A stretch of 64,000 bases of DNA, from NCBI GenBank assembly GCA_028564675.1, contig JAOVVO010000377.1, positions 1 through 64,000 of the forward strand, read 5' to 3'. The DNA is from Onchocerca lupi (taxonomy: Eukaryota > Nematoda > Chromadorea > Rhabditida > Onchocercidae). The translations under genes were made by a program, and so were the position numbers. Positions 26,376 through 39,399 of the stretch are shown here, in pieces. Under the pieces are notes generated by a model that searched no databases, was not told where the DNA came from, and saw only the letters and a program-made list of their open reading frames with translations. Position 1 is the first letter of the stretch; the number at the start of each line of letters is the position of its first letter.

Positions 26376-29087
26376 CAACGAAATGAAATTGCTACCGGAT
26401 TGTCGCCTATTCCGGATAAAACATGCAATCCAGAATCCAAAGATATATTTGCTAAAAGAATAAAAAAATTCTCAGAAATCTTGGAGTTTTTAATAAGCAA
26501 ACATAAATCAATGACTATATCAAAAATGATAATCGCTATGATCAAATGATGGAATGAAAAGTGGCACATCTGCTCCACATATCTGTTCCCCAACCACAAC
26601 AAGCCAACCCTTCCAACAATAAAAAGCGAAATTGCAGCGACACCCCAACCCAATCAGCACAATCAAACTAATATACTGTTGTAAAATGTACCAAATGCTT
26701 CAGTCTCGCTATGAAAAGTTAGATCCTATTATTTCGAATTAGTGATTGTTTCAAAGATATTCGGTGATATAGAATAATGTTATAATAGTCTGGTGGTGTC
26801 TACAATCCTATCCCATGGTTCCAATTTTTCATATTTTCGAAGTTTTTTTGAAAATTTTTCTTCAAAATTTCTAATCTAATCATCTGATATTTTCGTGATG
26901 ACATTTGAATACTTTAGAAAGAGTTCCGTTGGCTGAATTTATGGTTAACATTTTTAAATACTTCCTCCGCTAATATAAATATGTCTTGTTTGCGAATAAG
27001 CGGTTCTGTTTGAAATGGTTTTTAATGAAATGAATGATTGAATGTTTGACTGATTGACTTTTACTCATGGTTTTTCATGCTCAAAAAGTAGTATTTAGTG
27101 TTAATTTTTAATGAAAGTATGCAGGAAGAGAGCATAATTTTATATCAGAAGATGAAGAAATAGAAATGATTTTTTATAAGATTAAACATATGCATGCTGA
27201 CAGTCGGCAGTTGCTGAAGTTAAATTTATTTCATATAATGCTGATATAATTTCTAGTTCTTCAGAGGGAAAACAAGATGGAATGGAAATTAAGCGGAATA
27301 AATTGGCTCAAGAAAAGAATTCCTCATAATGAACATTACTGGATCGGACTAACTATTGAAGAATGTAGATATGACAGTGCTTACTTTCCAGCAAACTCCA
27401 TCATAACAGAATATGCGAAGAAAAAGAGTCAAAAAATGTGGTAATGCCTTTTATTTGCATTTATCATTATCATACATGATAATGCAACCGGAAAAAACGA
27501 AGATTAGAAAAACAGAAATCATGACACAGTGATTTAGAAAATAAGTTTTTTAATATATTTCTTTTTTGGCAAAGTAATTATGGAATTCAGAGGCAACCAA
27601 ATATGAGTTTCAAAAAATAGAAAAGTGCTGGCTGTCGAAGGCTTGCATCTTACAAGTAATATGTTTAGCGCCTAATTTATTTCAAGAAGCTTAAATATCA
27701 AAATGAATCAATGTTTAGTGGAAGATAATAGAAAAGGCCTAAGGTAAGAAGAAAAACTGCAGCAATGAGAAAATCGTTAACGAATGACTGGACAACTATT
27801 AGCAATCGATCACTTCTCTTTCTACTTATTTATTCCATTATCATTTGGACTTGGTAAGCTTTTAAATGCAAGTTGTCTAAGGGAACTATTAGTATTTATT
27901 ATTTATCATTACTTTCATACGGATTCAGCAACGACAAAAACACATTGCAAGCTACCGACAAATGTTAGAATTTTTGTTGTCCAAACTTATTTTCGTAAAC
28001 TTTTGAGATAAAGTTTCCTCGAATTCTAAGTTTGGAAATTCAAAACTTGTTAAATTTTTAAGCTATTCATGATAATATTTTGTAGATAACATAAAATGCT
28101 TAAACAATAATATTTCCTGTCAGTGATGAACTCTTTTGAAAGAGCAAAACATAGCAGGCATTGAGATGGAAAATACGATTTTATAAAAACTGTATTAAAA
28201 GAATTAATTCAATTCCGGTTTATAGAAAATGATTGCAATTAAATGAATGTTTTGAATCCGGGCAAAATATGGTTGGACTAAAACTAGACGCCACGCATTA
28301 TTTTGAAGCAAATCATCCGTCATGATGATCTGAAAATCATATTATCAATTAAATAATTAATATAACCCTGAAATAGAAAATATCGCTTCAGTAGATGTCA
28401 ATATCAATAAATATCACAAATGTCACCAAAGCAAACAGTATAGATCGAAAGATATATTGTCAGTCTATTTAACTTTACTAAGATATTCTGAGTAGTTCTA
28501 ATAAAATGCTAGTTATAGTCGGAAAAATCCGAAAGATGACTTATTTTAAGCAAGTAATGTTAAAAGTCAATAAGCGCATAGTTTCAAATGAACCAACAAG
28601 CCGATAAACATATTTCCTGCCAAAACGCTCCGATTAGCAGATAAGCAAGGGGAGGTCGACGAATCATGAAGCGATACGTTGGAAATCAAGAAAAAAGGAG
28701 GAGCCTGGAAGGATTGAAAAAAAACAAAAAACAGGGTTTTGGAGCAAGATCACTTTTTCTACAAATTTTCTACAATAGTTCAGTGTAGTTAATTTGATAT
28801 TTAAAAAAATGATTGTTAACAATAATCTTATTCTCTGTGGATTCACCACAATTTTTCCAGTATAAAATATTGCTGAGACATAGTTTGTTTGAAGCTCTTT
28901 CTCATATTTTTAAACTTCATCAGATTTTCTTAAATTTTCCTACAATTCATTGAAATTCTAAATTTCTTAATGGCAAACTCAACATTTTTGAATAAGCTGA
29001 TAAGCATTAATAAAGTATGAACGGGTGGCAGAAAATGTAAACTTTAATTTTTTTTTAAATTTCTAATATCTGATAAGTTGGAATATT
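26376..29087. other. Intergenic region upstream of the Rac gene
   Basis: Nothing coding was supported. It contains the likely promoter of the minus-strand GTPase and copy B of the dispersed repeat (28559-28750). Several short open frames (26375-26653, 27784-28011) lack splice context. Confidence 0.5.
28559..28750 (+). repeat. Dispersed ~190-bp repeat, copy B
   Basis: Matches the reverse complement of 18040-18222 along its length, with shared blocks CCAAAACGCTCCGATTA and TACGTTGGAAATCA and the GGAGGAG and GTTTTGGAGCA blocks in the same order. The two copies lie about 2 kb upstream of the start codons of two convergent genes and both point away from their gene. The flanking sequence of the copies does not match. 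Confidence 0.7.
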
Positions 29088-29606
29088 GACAGAATTTGAC
29101 AGTGAAAATATATTATCAGCTAAACATCCAGAATGGAGTTCTCGAGCATTTGGTAGAAGTTATTCCAAAGTTTATTTCATTTGGCCGAAAATGTTTTATT
29201 GCGCTGCCAGTTTTCACTTCAACTTCTCGTCAAAGCAAATCGAGAACTTGTATATTTGTTCTGAAGCTAAAATACCGGCAAAGCATGAGTAGGAATTTCC
29301 AAAGGGTTAGTGAAAATAATTTCTAAGAGATGTGAAAAAAGTGATATTTCAAATTCTTTTTTTTTAATTGCAATTAGAATGTTGCAGTTTTCGCTTATTC
29401 TAAGGTATTTTATTGAAATGTCATCTTTTTCCATCAGTGTCTTTAATTTGAAAGGATTTCAGGTTAATTACAAAGAATTAAGATTTCTTCAGAATTTTCT
29501 AAATCAATCTTCCAGTTTAACAGATATTTTGTCTCACTTCAGAGACAAATTTCATCATAGTTCTACATGCAACTTTGCATCACAAATACGATCTTATCAT
29601 GACTGA
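29088..29606 (+). CDS. Possible unrecognised gene, two exon-like segments
   Basis: An open segment from about 29094 (after a GACAG acceptor) to a GTTAGTG donor at 29305-29311 reads LTVKIYYQLNIQNGVLEHLV and onwards. It can be joined in phase 0 to a second segment after TTTCAG at about 29462, which runs to a stop at 29606 (VNYKELRFLQNFLNQSSSLT...). The first segment is also open in another frame, which weakens the case. No start codon or family was recognised. This may be chance. Confidence 0.2.
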
Positions 29607-30601
29607 TCATAGTTGTTCCTTTAATGCATTCCATTTGTTTGAAATTGGTTTTATTAAAATAAGCACTTATGAAGAGAAAAGCATAAATACTGAAAAATAA
29701 CGAAGAATCAGATCATTCCTGAAAACGCTCAAATCATCAAGCGGTTTCAAAGTACATCTCATTCGTTTACTTTATAATGTTGCATTTAGTAATATAAAAT
29801 GAGATGAATTGATGAGTGAAAGTGATGATGATCAAATATCGTAAACACATTAGAATAATTTAATTAAATTATTAAGCATTTAATTGAAAGAATTAACGAT
29901 TCTTTTTTTTCTTCAAAGAAGTCCGTTTAAACACTTTCACTTCTCAAGGAAAATTTTTTGAAGGCATGTCAGGAGAAAATTGCAATGCAACAATGTTTCC
30001 ATTGAAAAAATATATTTATGTTAGTTGCACAAATTTCATTATATATATATAACATTTTTATTCGAAAATAAATGGAAAATAAAAAAAATAAAATTAAATC
30101 AAAGTTATATATCCATAATTAAATTGTTGATGCTAAGTTATCCTAACTGAATTATGGTGAAAGCAATAACACGACAGATTAAAGGGGAAATTGGAATTTG
30201 ATAATAAATTTAAAAAATGTGGGTATCAAGTTTATAAAGGAACGATTAAATTAATATCAGTCTGAAAAATAATAAGGTTAGAAATTATTTGTTCGAAAAT
30301 TATGACTTCAATGTATATCAAACTTTCAAAAATTCTTGGGTGATGCTAGAGCATCATTTTAACAATGGAAATTTGATTCTGAAGCACATATTTTCATTAA
30401 ATAAGAGGAAATGATTGAAATTTTGCTGGAAGCGATTAAATATTTATGAATAAGAGATGACCCATAAAAAGGGAAGATTGACTATAATGAAGCATTCTTT
30501 TTGGTATGTCATAAGCTTCAGTCGGTTATTTTAAGAGAATTCAGGAATTTTTGATTCGAATTAACAAATCAAAAGAGTTAACGGAACATTAATAAGTTTA
30601 G
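29607..30601. other. Intergenic, nothing recognised
   Basis: Very AT-rich, with no long open frames or repeats of note. The right end has an acceptor-like GTTTAG immediately before the ATG at 30602. Confidence 0.5.
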
Positions 30602-31879
30602 ATGCCACCACAAAAAAGTTTGATAGCCAAATTGTTGAGGAAACAAACAAAAGTGGAACAAGCAGAGCATGAAACATCTGCAAGTCCAAATGCAATGAAA
30701 AGTTGTTACTATAATCTTGACCTACAAGTTGGTGTAAGTCATAAGCATTTAATTCATTAGAAGTTAAACATTCTATAAACTAGAAAGAAGACCTTTAATT
30801 TATGGATTTCAAGTACACTGAAATTATGAGATAGAGACATTAATACAGAAACAATGTCATAGCTGCTTACAGAATGACCTTCAATTGTCACAATCGATCA
30901 TTCGTACTTCTGCAAATACCAGTGATCAATTCCTCAACTCTGCGCCAAACATTCAGAAGTAATTTTTGAGACTTTTAAGAATTAATCACAATTCAAAGAA
31001 TGATTTTAGTCTAAATCCGGTCATGACAAGATACTTCACTGCTATTATCGTCGATGAACAAATCAAATTATTCTAAGTACAAAAAAATTAGAAATAAATA
31101 GCATAGATTAGAGTGCGAACAGAACGTTTATTTAACTAGATATTTTAATTACTCGCACTTCAAAGTTTTCAGAACAAGAAGTTTCAATTCTGATACTTTG
31201 ACAAATCCTCAAAGCAATTTATATGAAAGGTTCAAACTTCAAAAATTTTCACAACATTGAATTTGATAAATTGAATTACTTCCTGCTCTCAATGACTTTC
31301 CACTCATTTTGGACGTAGCAATATTCATATTTTCATTTAATGAGTATCTTTATGGTTATTCTGAATTGAATGATTCAAGTAAATCAATGTGAACTGGAAC
31401 TGAAAACTTTAATTAGCGAACGAATAAAACAAAACGTTTGGTTTCTGGTGTCAATTTCTTTCGAAAAATGAATTGTGCCATATGATTACTGATACAAAGT
31501 ATCTCGTTGACTAATTAATGAATAAGACAATTTGATCAAGCACAACTAAAGTATTTAATTCAATATCCAGATGAAAATAGAAAGAAAGACAATTTCCCAT
31601 AATTACCAGTACTTTCAATTTTATTCAGGAATATCTACCAGCATTCATTTAGCAACACAAACGTATTTCGCGAGTTTCTGGAATTCAATAATTCTAGTTC
31701 TGCCGAGCTACCCACCGATTGTTCCCGTGGCTTTTTGAATTCGCACGATGCATTTGAAATTTTTGCATGGAATCAAAGTAGTTTTTTCTAATGGAAAGAA
31801 TTCAGGCAACCCAGTTATTCACTATGCTATTGGTGATATCAAATATTTCTCATTCCATTCAGCAGCTTGCTTTAACCAA

Positions 31880-31923
<44 letters not shown>

Positions 31924-32847
31924 TTTATATTTATAACCGAATACTGATTTCAGAAAAAAAATGGGAGAATTCTAAGGAAACAAGTATGTTTGGATCCACA
32001 AGCGAATATTGTTACTGCTCAAATAATAGCCAATCTTATTGATTTTATATATACTGAAAATGCACTGCCGTGAACTTTAAAATTCAATAAAATAGTCGAA
32101 GAGCTAGGTATTACGGCTGTAAACAGACATACAATAGGCGTGTGCCGATGCAGGGTATGCAGAAATGAAAAAATACCAAAGTCTTTAACAGCAAATTTCA
32201 GTCTCATAAAAAGAATTGCAACTGGATAAGTACTTTAAATTCGAACAAATATAATTGAAGGAAAATTATCTGCCTTGTTAATCAAATATCCGCATTTTTG
32301 GAGGGATTCATGGGACAAAACTTTTTACTTTTACTGTTGATATACAGATATAATGGTAATCATGTCTTCAGAAAAAAAAGCTCATTCATTACAGAAAATC
32401 GGCTAGACAATACCGCGTTGAGTGAAATTCAATTCAGGTATACATTAAATAGACAATTAAATTAGCATGCGTTACGCATAAATGATAAGCAATGTTACTA
32501 GACTTTCATAAGATTTATAAGAAGAAATATACATTACACTAGACAAAATGCTACAGACAATAAATTAATTTCCAGACAAAGTATTTCAAAATGATTGTTA
32601 TCAAATTCTCAAAGAACCATTTCGGAAACTGATCTATTGATGCTTATTTTCTGCACAGCCACAAAATTCAAGTAGTCTGATTAACAGAAATAATCAAGCA
32701 ACATCAAGCTATGTCACTATTCTTCCTATTCCGCTTATTCCTTCAAAACAATTGAGGACAGAACTAAAAAATTTGATACCTAAATTTAAAAAAATCAAAT
32801 CTTATGTGGAAAAAATAAATAAATTCAAATCTAAAGACTGCATGTAA
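30602..32847 (+). CDS. Unrecognised multi-exon gene, partly resolved
   Basis: The ATG directly follows a GTTTAG acceptor, as for a trans-spliced gene with no leader. Exons 30602-30733 (donor GTAAGT), 30849-30958 and 31629-31777 join in consistent phase, reading MPPQKSLIAKLLRKQTKVEQ... then NIYQHSFSNTNVFREFLEFN... A terminal exon after TGCACAG, 32659-32847, is open only in phase 0 and ends IKSYVEKINKFKSKDCM, with an AATAAA soon after. Between these, 31934-32220 has open stretches (QVCLDPQANIVTAQIIANL; KIVEELGITAVNRHTIGVCR) that could not be placed with certainty. Alternatively the first two exons form a short gene ending at 30962. The protein is polar and lysine-, asparagine- and serine-rich, with no signal peptide. 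No family was recognised. It is convergent with the EMSY-like gene. Confidence 0.4.
31882..31921. repeat. (AT)n microsatellite
   Basis: About 20 uninterrupted AT dinucleotides. It probably lies in an intron of the unrecognised gene; it creates artificial YIYIYI open frames. Confidence 0.95.
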
Positions 32848-32996
32848 TTCGACAAAACTGTTCGTCAAAAAACTGAATAAAAATATTCAATTATTCCATA
32901 TTAATCAACATTAATGTAATACAAATTCAGAGTACAAATAATTCTAAAATTTGGAACCTATAAATATAGTTTGTGCAACAAATTCGATGATTGCTC

Positions 32997-35900
32997 TCAC
33001 TGGATACATTGTGATGCAGTGACATAATTAATGACATTTTGCCCATCTTGATGAATTAGACCATTGGCATATTGTTCTGGCATCAAATGACTGGTTCGAT
33101 TACGATTCCCATCCTGATTTTCTGCACGATAACTTACAATCACAGGAACTTCTTCGCTAACAGTATCTAAAAAGAGCCATAGAAAAGATAAAACTAATAT
33201 TTTTATGAATTTTCTCAAGATTTTCACAGTTGCTTTGATGACATGACCGATATCGCAGATCGTATAAAAATGTTGTGAAGAAAAGATTCCTTATTTTTCA
33301 AAATATTTCAATACCTATTACATAGTCTGATTCAATAATTTCATTGGAAGTGTTCTGCAAGTGAACTATGATAAAAGAGTGTTCATTTTTCACGCATCGA
33401 AGAAATATCATTCGAAGAAATACTGCACAAAATTGAAGCAAATCATGAAAAACTAACGTTGTTGAAGTTGTGTTATTTGCACATTAGCTTGATTATTATC
33501 ATAACCAGATAGAATACAACGTGATTCGGGAAGCAATACTTCATCACATCCGACACGAACTAGAATTGCAGAAGCAATAGTGACTTCTCGGACAGATTAT
33601 TATTTTAAAAAGTCCAAAATTTTCTAAAATACACTCCAAACAACATCAACGGCCAATTACATTAATCACAATTTCCGAACAGATCATGTTTGTAATATAA
33701 TTACATAAAGCAATCGGGTAAAAAATTTATACCTTGCGATGAAGTCTCATCTGGATTTACAGCAACCACTGACTCATTCATATCTGTTCCATGTTTGTGC
33801 TGCATCGTTTCATCATTATCTAAATAAAACATAAAATCATCAGCATGAAATCACTTCGTTAAAAAAAAAAAAATTAAATTAAAATCTAATGAGAATTCAA
33901 ACTTTAGCTCCTATGATTTTAGAATTTGTGATGCCCGCAGTATTTTTACACTTGATTTACTAAAATGGTCCCATAGGTAAAATAAACAATTTTTTTTTAA
34001 AGTGAATTTTCGTCACGTTATTATTATTAGTGACAAAAATAGGCTGTGACCGTACTATTAAAATAACAGCAGTAATAAAACTATAATTTAAAAAGTGCAG
34101 ACAACTTAAAAACGATATATATGGTAATGTGGACACAGAATATAATATGACTACAAGCAAAATCTCTTGCGATTCAGAACAATTCTATCATTTCCAGTAA
34201 CTATTAATAATTTCATTATATCGAGAAGATAAATAAATAAGTTGCCGATTCTGTAATTTAGAAGTAGAAATAAAACCTTGTGTTATAGAATTAACAGCTG
34301 CGATAGTGTCTAGATCGGACTGCTGCAACCCTAGGTTACCATTATTATTATGTTGCAACTTCATATTAGCTGCAAGGGAGGTGTTATCATCAAATCTTGT
34401 TGAAGAAACTGTATGTAAACGCTGCGTTGCTGATGTTACTGTTAATGATGATGGTAGAGTGCGATGGGTTACTCGAAGTGCTGGATGAAGTGCTAGTTGC
34501 TGCTGTTGTAGAGAACACGAATTCGCTCCTGTCTCGCTTAAACTTATAAACGGTGCGACGGAAACCGGTAATTCCTGACGTTGATTTGTGATCGAAAAGC
34601 GCGATGAATTGTTTAGAACGACTGGTCGAGGTGGTGGTCTGAAAAAAGAGTGACCTCTTATATTAGTCACTGACAACTAGATTTTTCCACTATATTGACA
34701 AAATTTAACCAATTTTATTTTTTAAAATCAAATTGGAGCACTAATGAATTAAAAATATAATAACCTTCTAATAGTACGATACTGTTGTGACTGACCAGAT
34801 GCAGCAGCCTGGGCAACTAAACGTTGAATTTCGCCCGAAGTTATTGTTTGTGGCTGTAAATGGCATGTAGATGATGTACTTGGTCCAGATGATATGGTAT
34901 AGGAGGAACGTGGAGAATTCGATGATACTGAACGCATGAATCCAACAAGAGTATTTGGATTGCCATAATACGGTCGAGTTGGATTACTATAAGCTGATAC
35001 TATTGGTGATGCATAAAATCTTTGTCCACTAGAGGATCTACAAAATAAAGCATAACATGTAAAAACAAATACAATAACCCAATAAAGGACCATTGCATAT
35101 TATAAAGATTATTCCCAAGAGTTTCAAAAAGTGGCACGAGGCAATTTGGAATTCGGTAGTTTAACTGCAACCATATAAAATATCCGCTGTTTGATTTTTT
35201 CTGTTCTGAGTGTGTTCTGGTATTGAAAATGAGACTACAAAGGCTAGCACAAAACCTTCTGCTCGTAAAAGAAAGTCTAGCATTTTTTGGTGGTAAGAAT
35301 TTGGATAAGCTATCAAAATAATTGGTATGGATTTTCAGTTACAGCAGTAAAAATAATTTGGTTACAATAACATTGTATTTTGCATTATGTATGCATCAAA
35401 ATTTATTAAACAACTCTTTAACCTTATATAGGCCCGTTGTACTGGTTGTTGTATCCTAAATACATTCTGGGCATTGGATAGCTGTCGAGGAATAGTAGAA
35501 TTATTATCTAGGATTGCAGGTTCATTACCTCCGGACGACAATGTTCGGGTACGTTTTATAACCACACCTAAGTATTATACAATGTTTTAGTCCTTAACAT
35601 TGATATATTAAAGAAAATTTCATCAACACTTGATTGTATTCAATATATTTAAGCTATATAATTTAATATCCGAATTTTACAACATACAAATATGAGGTCT
35701 ATTTTTTAAATGTAAATGTTTGGGTGATCTAAACTGCGGAACATCCAAATTTATTTTGTTCTATCTGTTGTGAAACTAATCCATAAAAATATCTAACAAC
35801 TGAGCTACTCCTATTGCTCATTGCTGTTCTAGTTCGCCGGTCTATTTTTTCGAAAGAGAGATAGATGTCTTGTCTGAAATCTATATCGCTTTCCTTACAA

Positions 35901-38900
35901 AAACACAAAATTAAAAATTTAGTTTTGGCTAAACAGAAATCATTATGTTTTAAACCTGAGGTAAACAGATGAGGAACTTGATGAAATCTCCCAGAACTGA
36001 TTGTGTTAGAATTCGTGGATATGGTACGAAACGCTGGCAGTGTTGTCGTATGAGATGGGAGAGAACTGATGACTGATGGATTGTTTGACAATGACGATGT
36101 AGATGTAAAACTTGAGATGCCTGATGGCGATACCTGCCTTGGTGGCCTGAAATCAGTAGAATGTCAAAAGTGATGAAAATGAAAAGTCTCAATTGTCATT
36201 TCAGAATATTGTACATCAATTTAGAAAATATATCGTTGAATTTTTAATCTCAAATCCTGGATGAACTTTTAGTTTAATTTTTGGTTAAACGAAAATCAAT
36301 TATTAGTCTTAATCAACAAGAATATCAATAGCTTTGAATCACTTCACGAATAACTAGTCTGGATTGCAGTAGAATGGATACAAAATAAAAACGACTCAAA
36401 ACCTCACTGACTAGGACTAACAATAAAAGTTCGACAGAATCTAATTTTATAAAATCTTCATGATTAAAAATAAATTTCGCATTAAACATACCGTCGATCA
36501 GGATTCCCGCGAATGGGTTTACTTTTCTGTCCTGGAGCTGGTGACTGGAACCTAAATGGTAGCACTCGTGCACATGTAGCAGACAAATCGCGCTAAAAGA
36601 AAAAAACTTTCAAATATTACTGGATAGAAGTGTAGAGAACAAAAAATTGAAAAGAAATGAAAATTATGGGAAATATGAAATGTCAAAAAGAGGAAAATAT
36701 AAGAGAAAATAAAAAGAAAAATATAATAAAATGAAATTTCGCTTCAATAAATATAACTCCATAATGTAGTTGCCTCCGGAAGATCTTACTAGTTCTTTAA
36801 CTTTATCTAAGTCAAAGTTCGCTAAAATTTGTATCTGAAGGAAAAATTACTCCTATCTGCTTTACTTTCCTATCTTTATATGTTTTCAATTTGCAATAAC
36901 AATTTTTGGATTTTCGGAAAAAGATAAAAAATGTTAAAAAATTAAGAAGAAATCGATAATCAATGAATTTTTATTTTTTCATATAATTAAGCACTAAAAG
37001 TGAATATCACCTGTCTTACCCGTCGTTTTTTTGGTCTTACATATTCTCCAGCAAGCGAATCAAAATCTTCATCAGCTGCAACTAGCATCATTCAACTGTG
37101 AGAAAGATAAATTTAATATTTTCTTTCACATCGATTTCTCTTTTCAAGAGAATTCCGATACAGAATCATTAACGGAACAAACAAAAATGAAAACTGAAGC
37201 ATAGAAGGATTCATACTTGAAATAAAAGATTAAAGTATATATCATGTAAAAAAATTTAATCCAAAACAACCTTGGACATTACACTTCGATATAAGAATAG
37301 CTTGATCGGAAGAAATAATTGGAGTTGAACTGGAACTCGAAGATGGACAGGATGTAGCCAATTCAAGAGAACTTGGACGTGCTGTACTTGTTGATGGTGT
37401 CACATCATAGTAAGTCGTTGTTTTTTGGCTTGAATCACTAACATATAATTTCTCTGCACTCTGCGTCATTCTTGTGAACTGTTGAGTTTCATCGAATGGC
37501 TAAAAAAATTATATTATATGTACGATCTGAATTACCACCAACTCAAAATAATGAGTTGTATTTTTCTTTCAGTCAAAAATATTAACCTATTTTATTCAAA
37601 ATATTCCTAATTATTAGAAATCAAGTAACTCCAAAGAATGAAAAATAATCAGCATCTCTTTTAAATGGCATAAATGAAGACAATATCAACTATATCTACA
37701 GCATGAAGAAAAATGTTTAAAAAAATTACAGCAGCTTAAGGCTAAAAAGTTTGAAATTCTATGTGACTTATACCAAATGGAAATTTAATCACCAATATTT
37801 CAGATTTGATGAGACCAGAGGTTACTCGACAAGTTCGTGTATCATCATCATCTTCACCAGAAATCAATAAATCAACACGTCCTTTATAATCATTTTCCGT
37901 TTCACGCAATAACAAGCGCAGCCTTTCCGGGACTATAACAAATAATATTTATATTTTGATACGGAAAAAAAGAATCTAAAAATGAAAAATGAAGCCAAAA
38001 TTCAATCAAACGGCTTTGCGACATATAAATCAATGTTTTTATAATCCTTTCAACGTTTTTGTAATGTAATTATTTCCAATTAACAAAAAGAAGAGGAAAA
38101 AATACGATGAACTGATATTATAATAACTTACCGTAAGGAGCTTTAGGCAATGCAATCATTTCATGTAGTGCAGTATTTGCATCATGTAGCTTAGCATTAT
38201 GCACCTTTGCAAGTTTCAGCAATTCATTTGCAATATTTTGGTCTACATTATCGTCATCAGCAATATTCTCTTGAATGGGAATCTCAAAATAATAACTCAG
38301 TAATAAAATACCATGATTCTGCCTGCCGAATAATACTAATAACGAGTGCTATAAAATCTATACTGTCTTGGATTCAAAGGATAAATTTTTTACATATGAA
38401 AGTGAAGACAATTAAACTAAAATCAAAGTATCTTGAGAGAAAAAAATGCACCATATATTCTTTAATTTTGAAACTTACGTCATCATAATGTGGTATTGGA
38501 TCCAAGCTTTCAATTCCCCACTGTGCATATGTATCATACGATGGACTCAAACTAAAACAGAAAAAAAATTTGATTTTCATAGCATAACATAATCAAAATA
38601 TTTATCGGGAGAAAAAAAAAATCAAATTATCTTTCTTTATAAATTTGATTTAACACAGAAAACCGCTTTACTTGAATATCTTTCCATTAAAAATAAAAAA
38701 CAAGCCAACAAACAAAAAACTTGGCATTCTTTACTCATTCTCCTTGAAGTGAACAAATTTAAAACAAAAATAAATTCGGAAGGCCAAAAATTTTTCAGAA
38801 GACCAAAAAATATACGTTTGCGCTATTTTCGACAACACTTCATCATTAGCTGCTTGCCGTATTTCTGCGTGATAAGATTCATCAGATATACTACAAAATT

Positions 38901-39399
38901 ATGATTTCTTTTACACAGCGTTCATAGAAAGAAAAATTACGTGGCTAACTGTTAATATACATGCCATCACAGGCTAAAAAATATCGTCATTGAACAGATC
39001 AATAATTAAACTGAATAAAGCATGAAAACATACAATAAAGCTGTTTTCAGGTGCTCGAGCAGTATTCTCTTGTAATCATTTAGCATTCCTTGAGCACGGA
39101 AAGCGGAAACAACTGTCGAGAATGCATCCTTTTCTGAAATCTAACATATCAATGAATTCGATATTATATTCACAATCGATTAACGAAAGTATATATAACA
39201 ATACTGTCATAATAATTATTATATATCAAAACTCACCAAGTATACGTAGCATATAATTACAATCTTCCTCATCACAATTATTACGCCTCACTGTAACCTT
39301 CTCTTTGATAAGTTCATCCACAGCAACTGTTTGCTTCTTTTCCTGTTCATTAATTGCTGTATTAGGACTTGAAGACATTGGTAATTCTTGGTGGTCCAT
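32997..39399 (-). CDS. EMSY-like protein with N-terminal ENT domain
   Basis: Seventeen minus-strand exons join in phase to about 822 residues: 39399-39237, 39133-39034, 38890-38816, 38551-38479, 38282-38132, 37932-37793, 37499-37271, 37075-37020, 36592-36492, 36146-35956, 35567-35423, 35037-34765, 34638-34277, 33819-33733, 33559-33458, 33365-33315, 33166-32997. Residues ~42-113 form an ENT domain: EEDCNYMLRIL, FSTVVSAFRAQGMLNDYKR, SYHAEIRQAANDEVLSKIAQ. The helical pattern, SALRAQG-like segment and AEIR..ANDE match EMSY. A basic patch, RPKKRR, follows near residue 325; the rest is Ser/Thr/Gln/Pro-rich and low complexity, as in EMSY. EMSY binds chromatin regulators (and BRCA2 in vertebrates) and represses transcription in the nucleus. 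Start ATG 39399 follows a CCTTTAG acceptor at 39432. The first four exons are the best supported; late exon ends rest on phase and splice signals. Confidence 0.78.

Noticed and set aside
31791..32042. Open frame with YIYIYI and a CLDP string that recalls chemokine C-termini
   Set aside because: The first part is translated AT microsatellite, and the CLDP resemblance is a few residues without the cysteine pattern of the family.
31930..32230. A single TGA in an otherwise open frame, suggesting selenocysteine
   Set aside because: No SECIS-like structure or selenoprotein family is evident; an intron boundary or chance is simpler.
37774..37793. Alternative donor GTATAA for EMSY exon 6
   Set aside because: It leaves phase 1 and runs into a TGA in the next exon; the GTGATT donor at 37792 keeps the frame.
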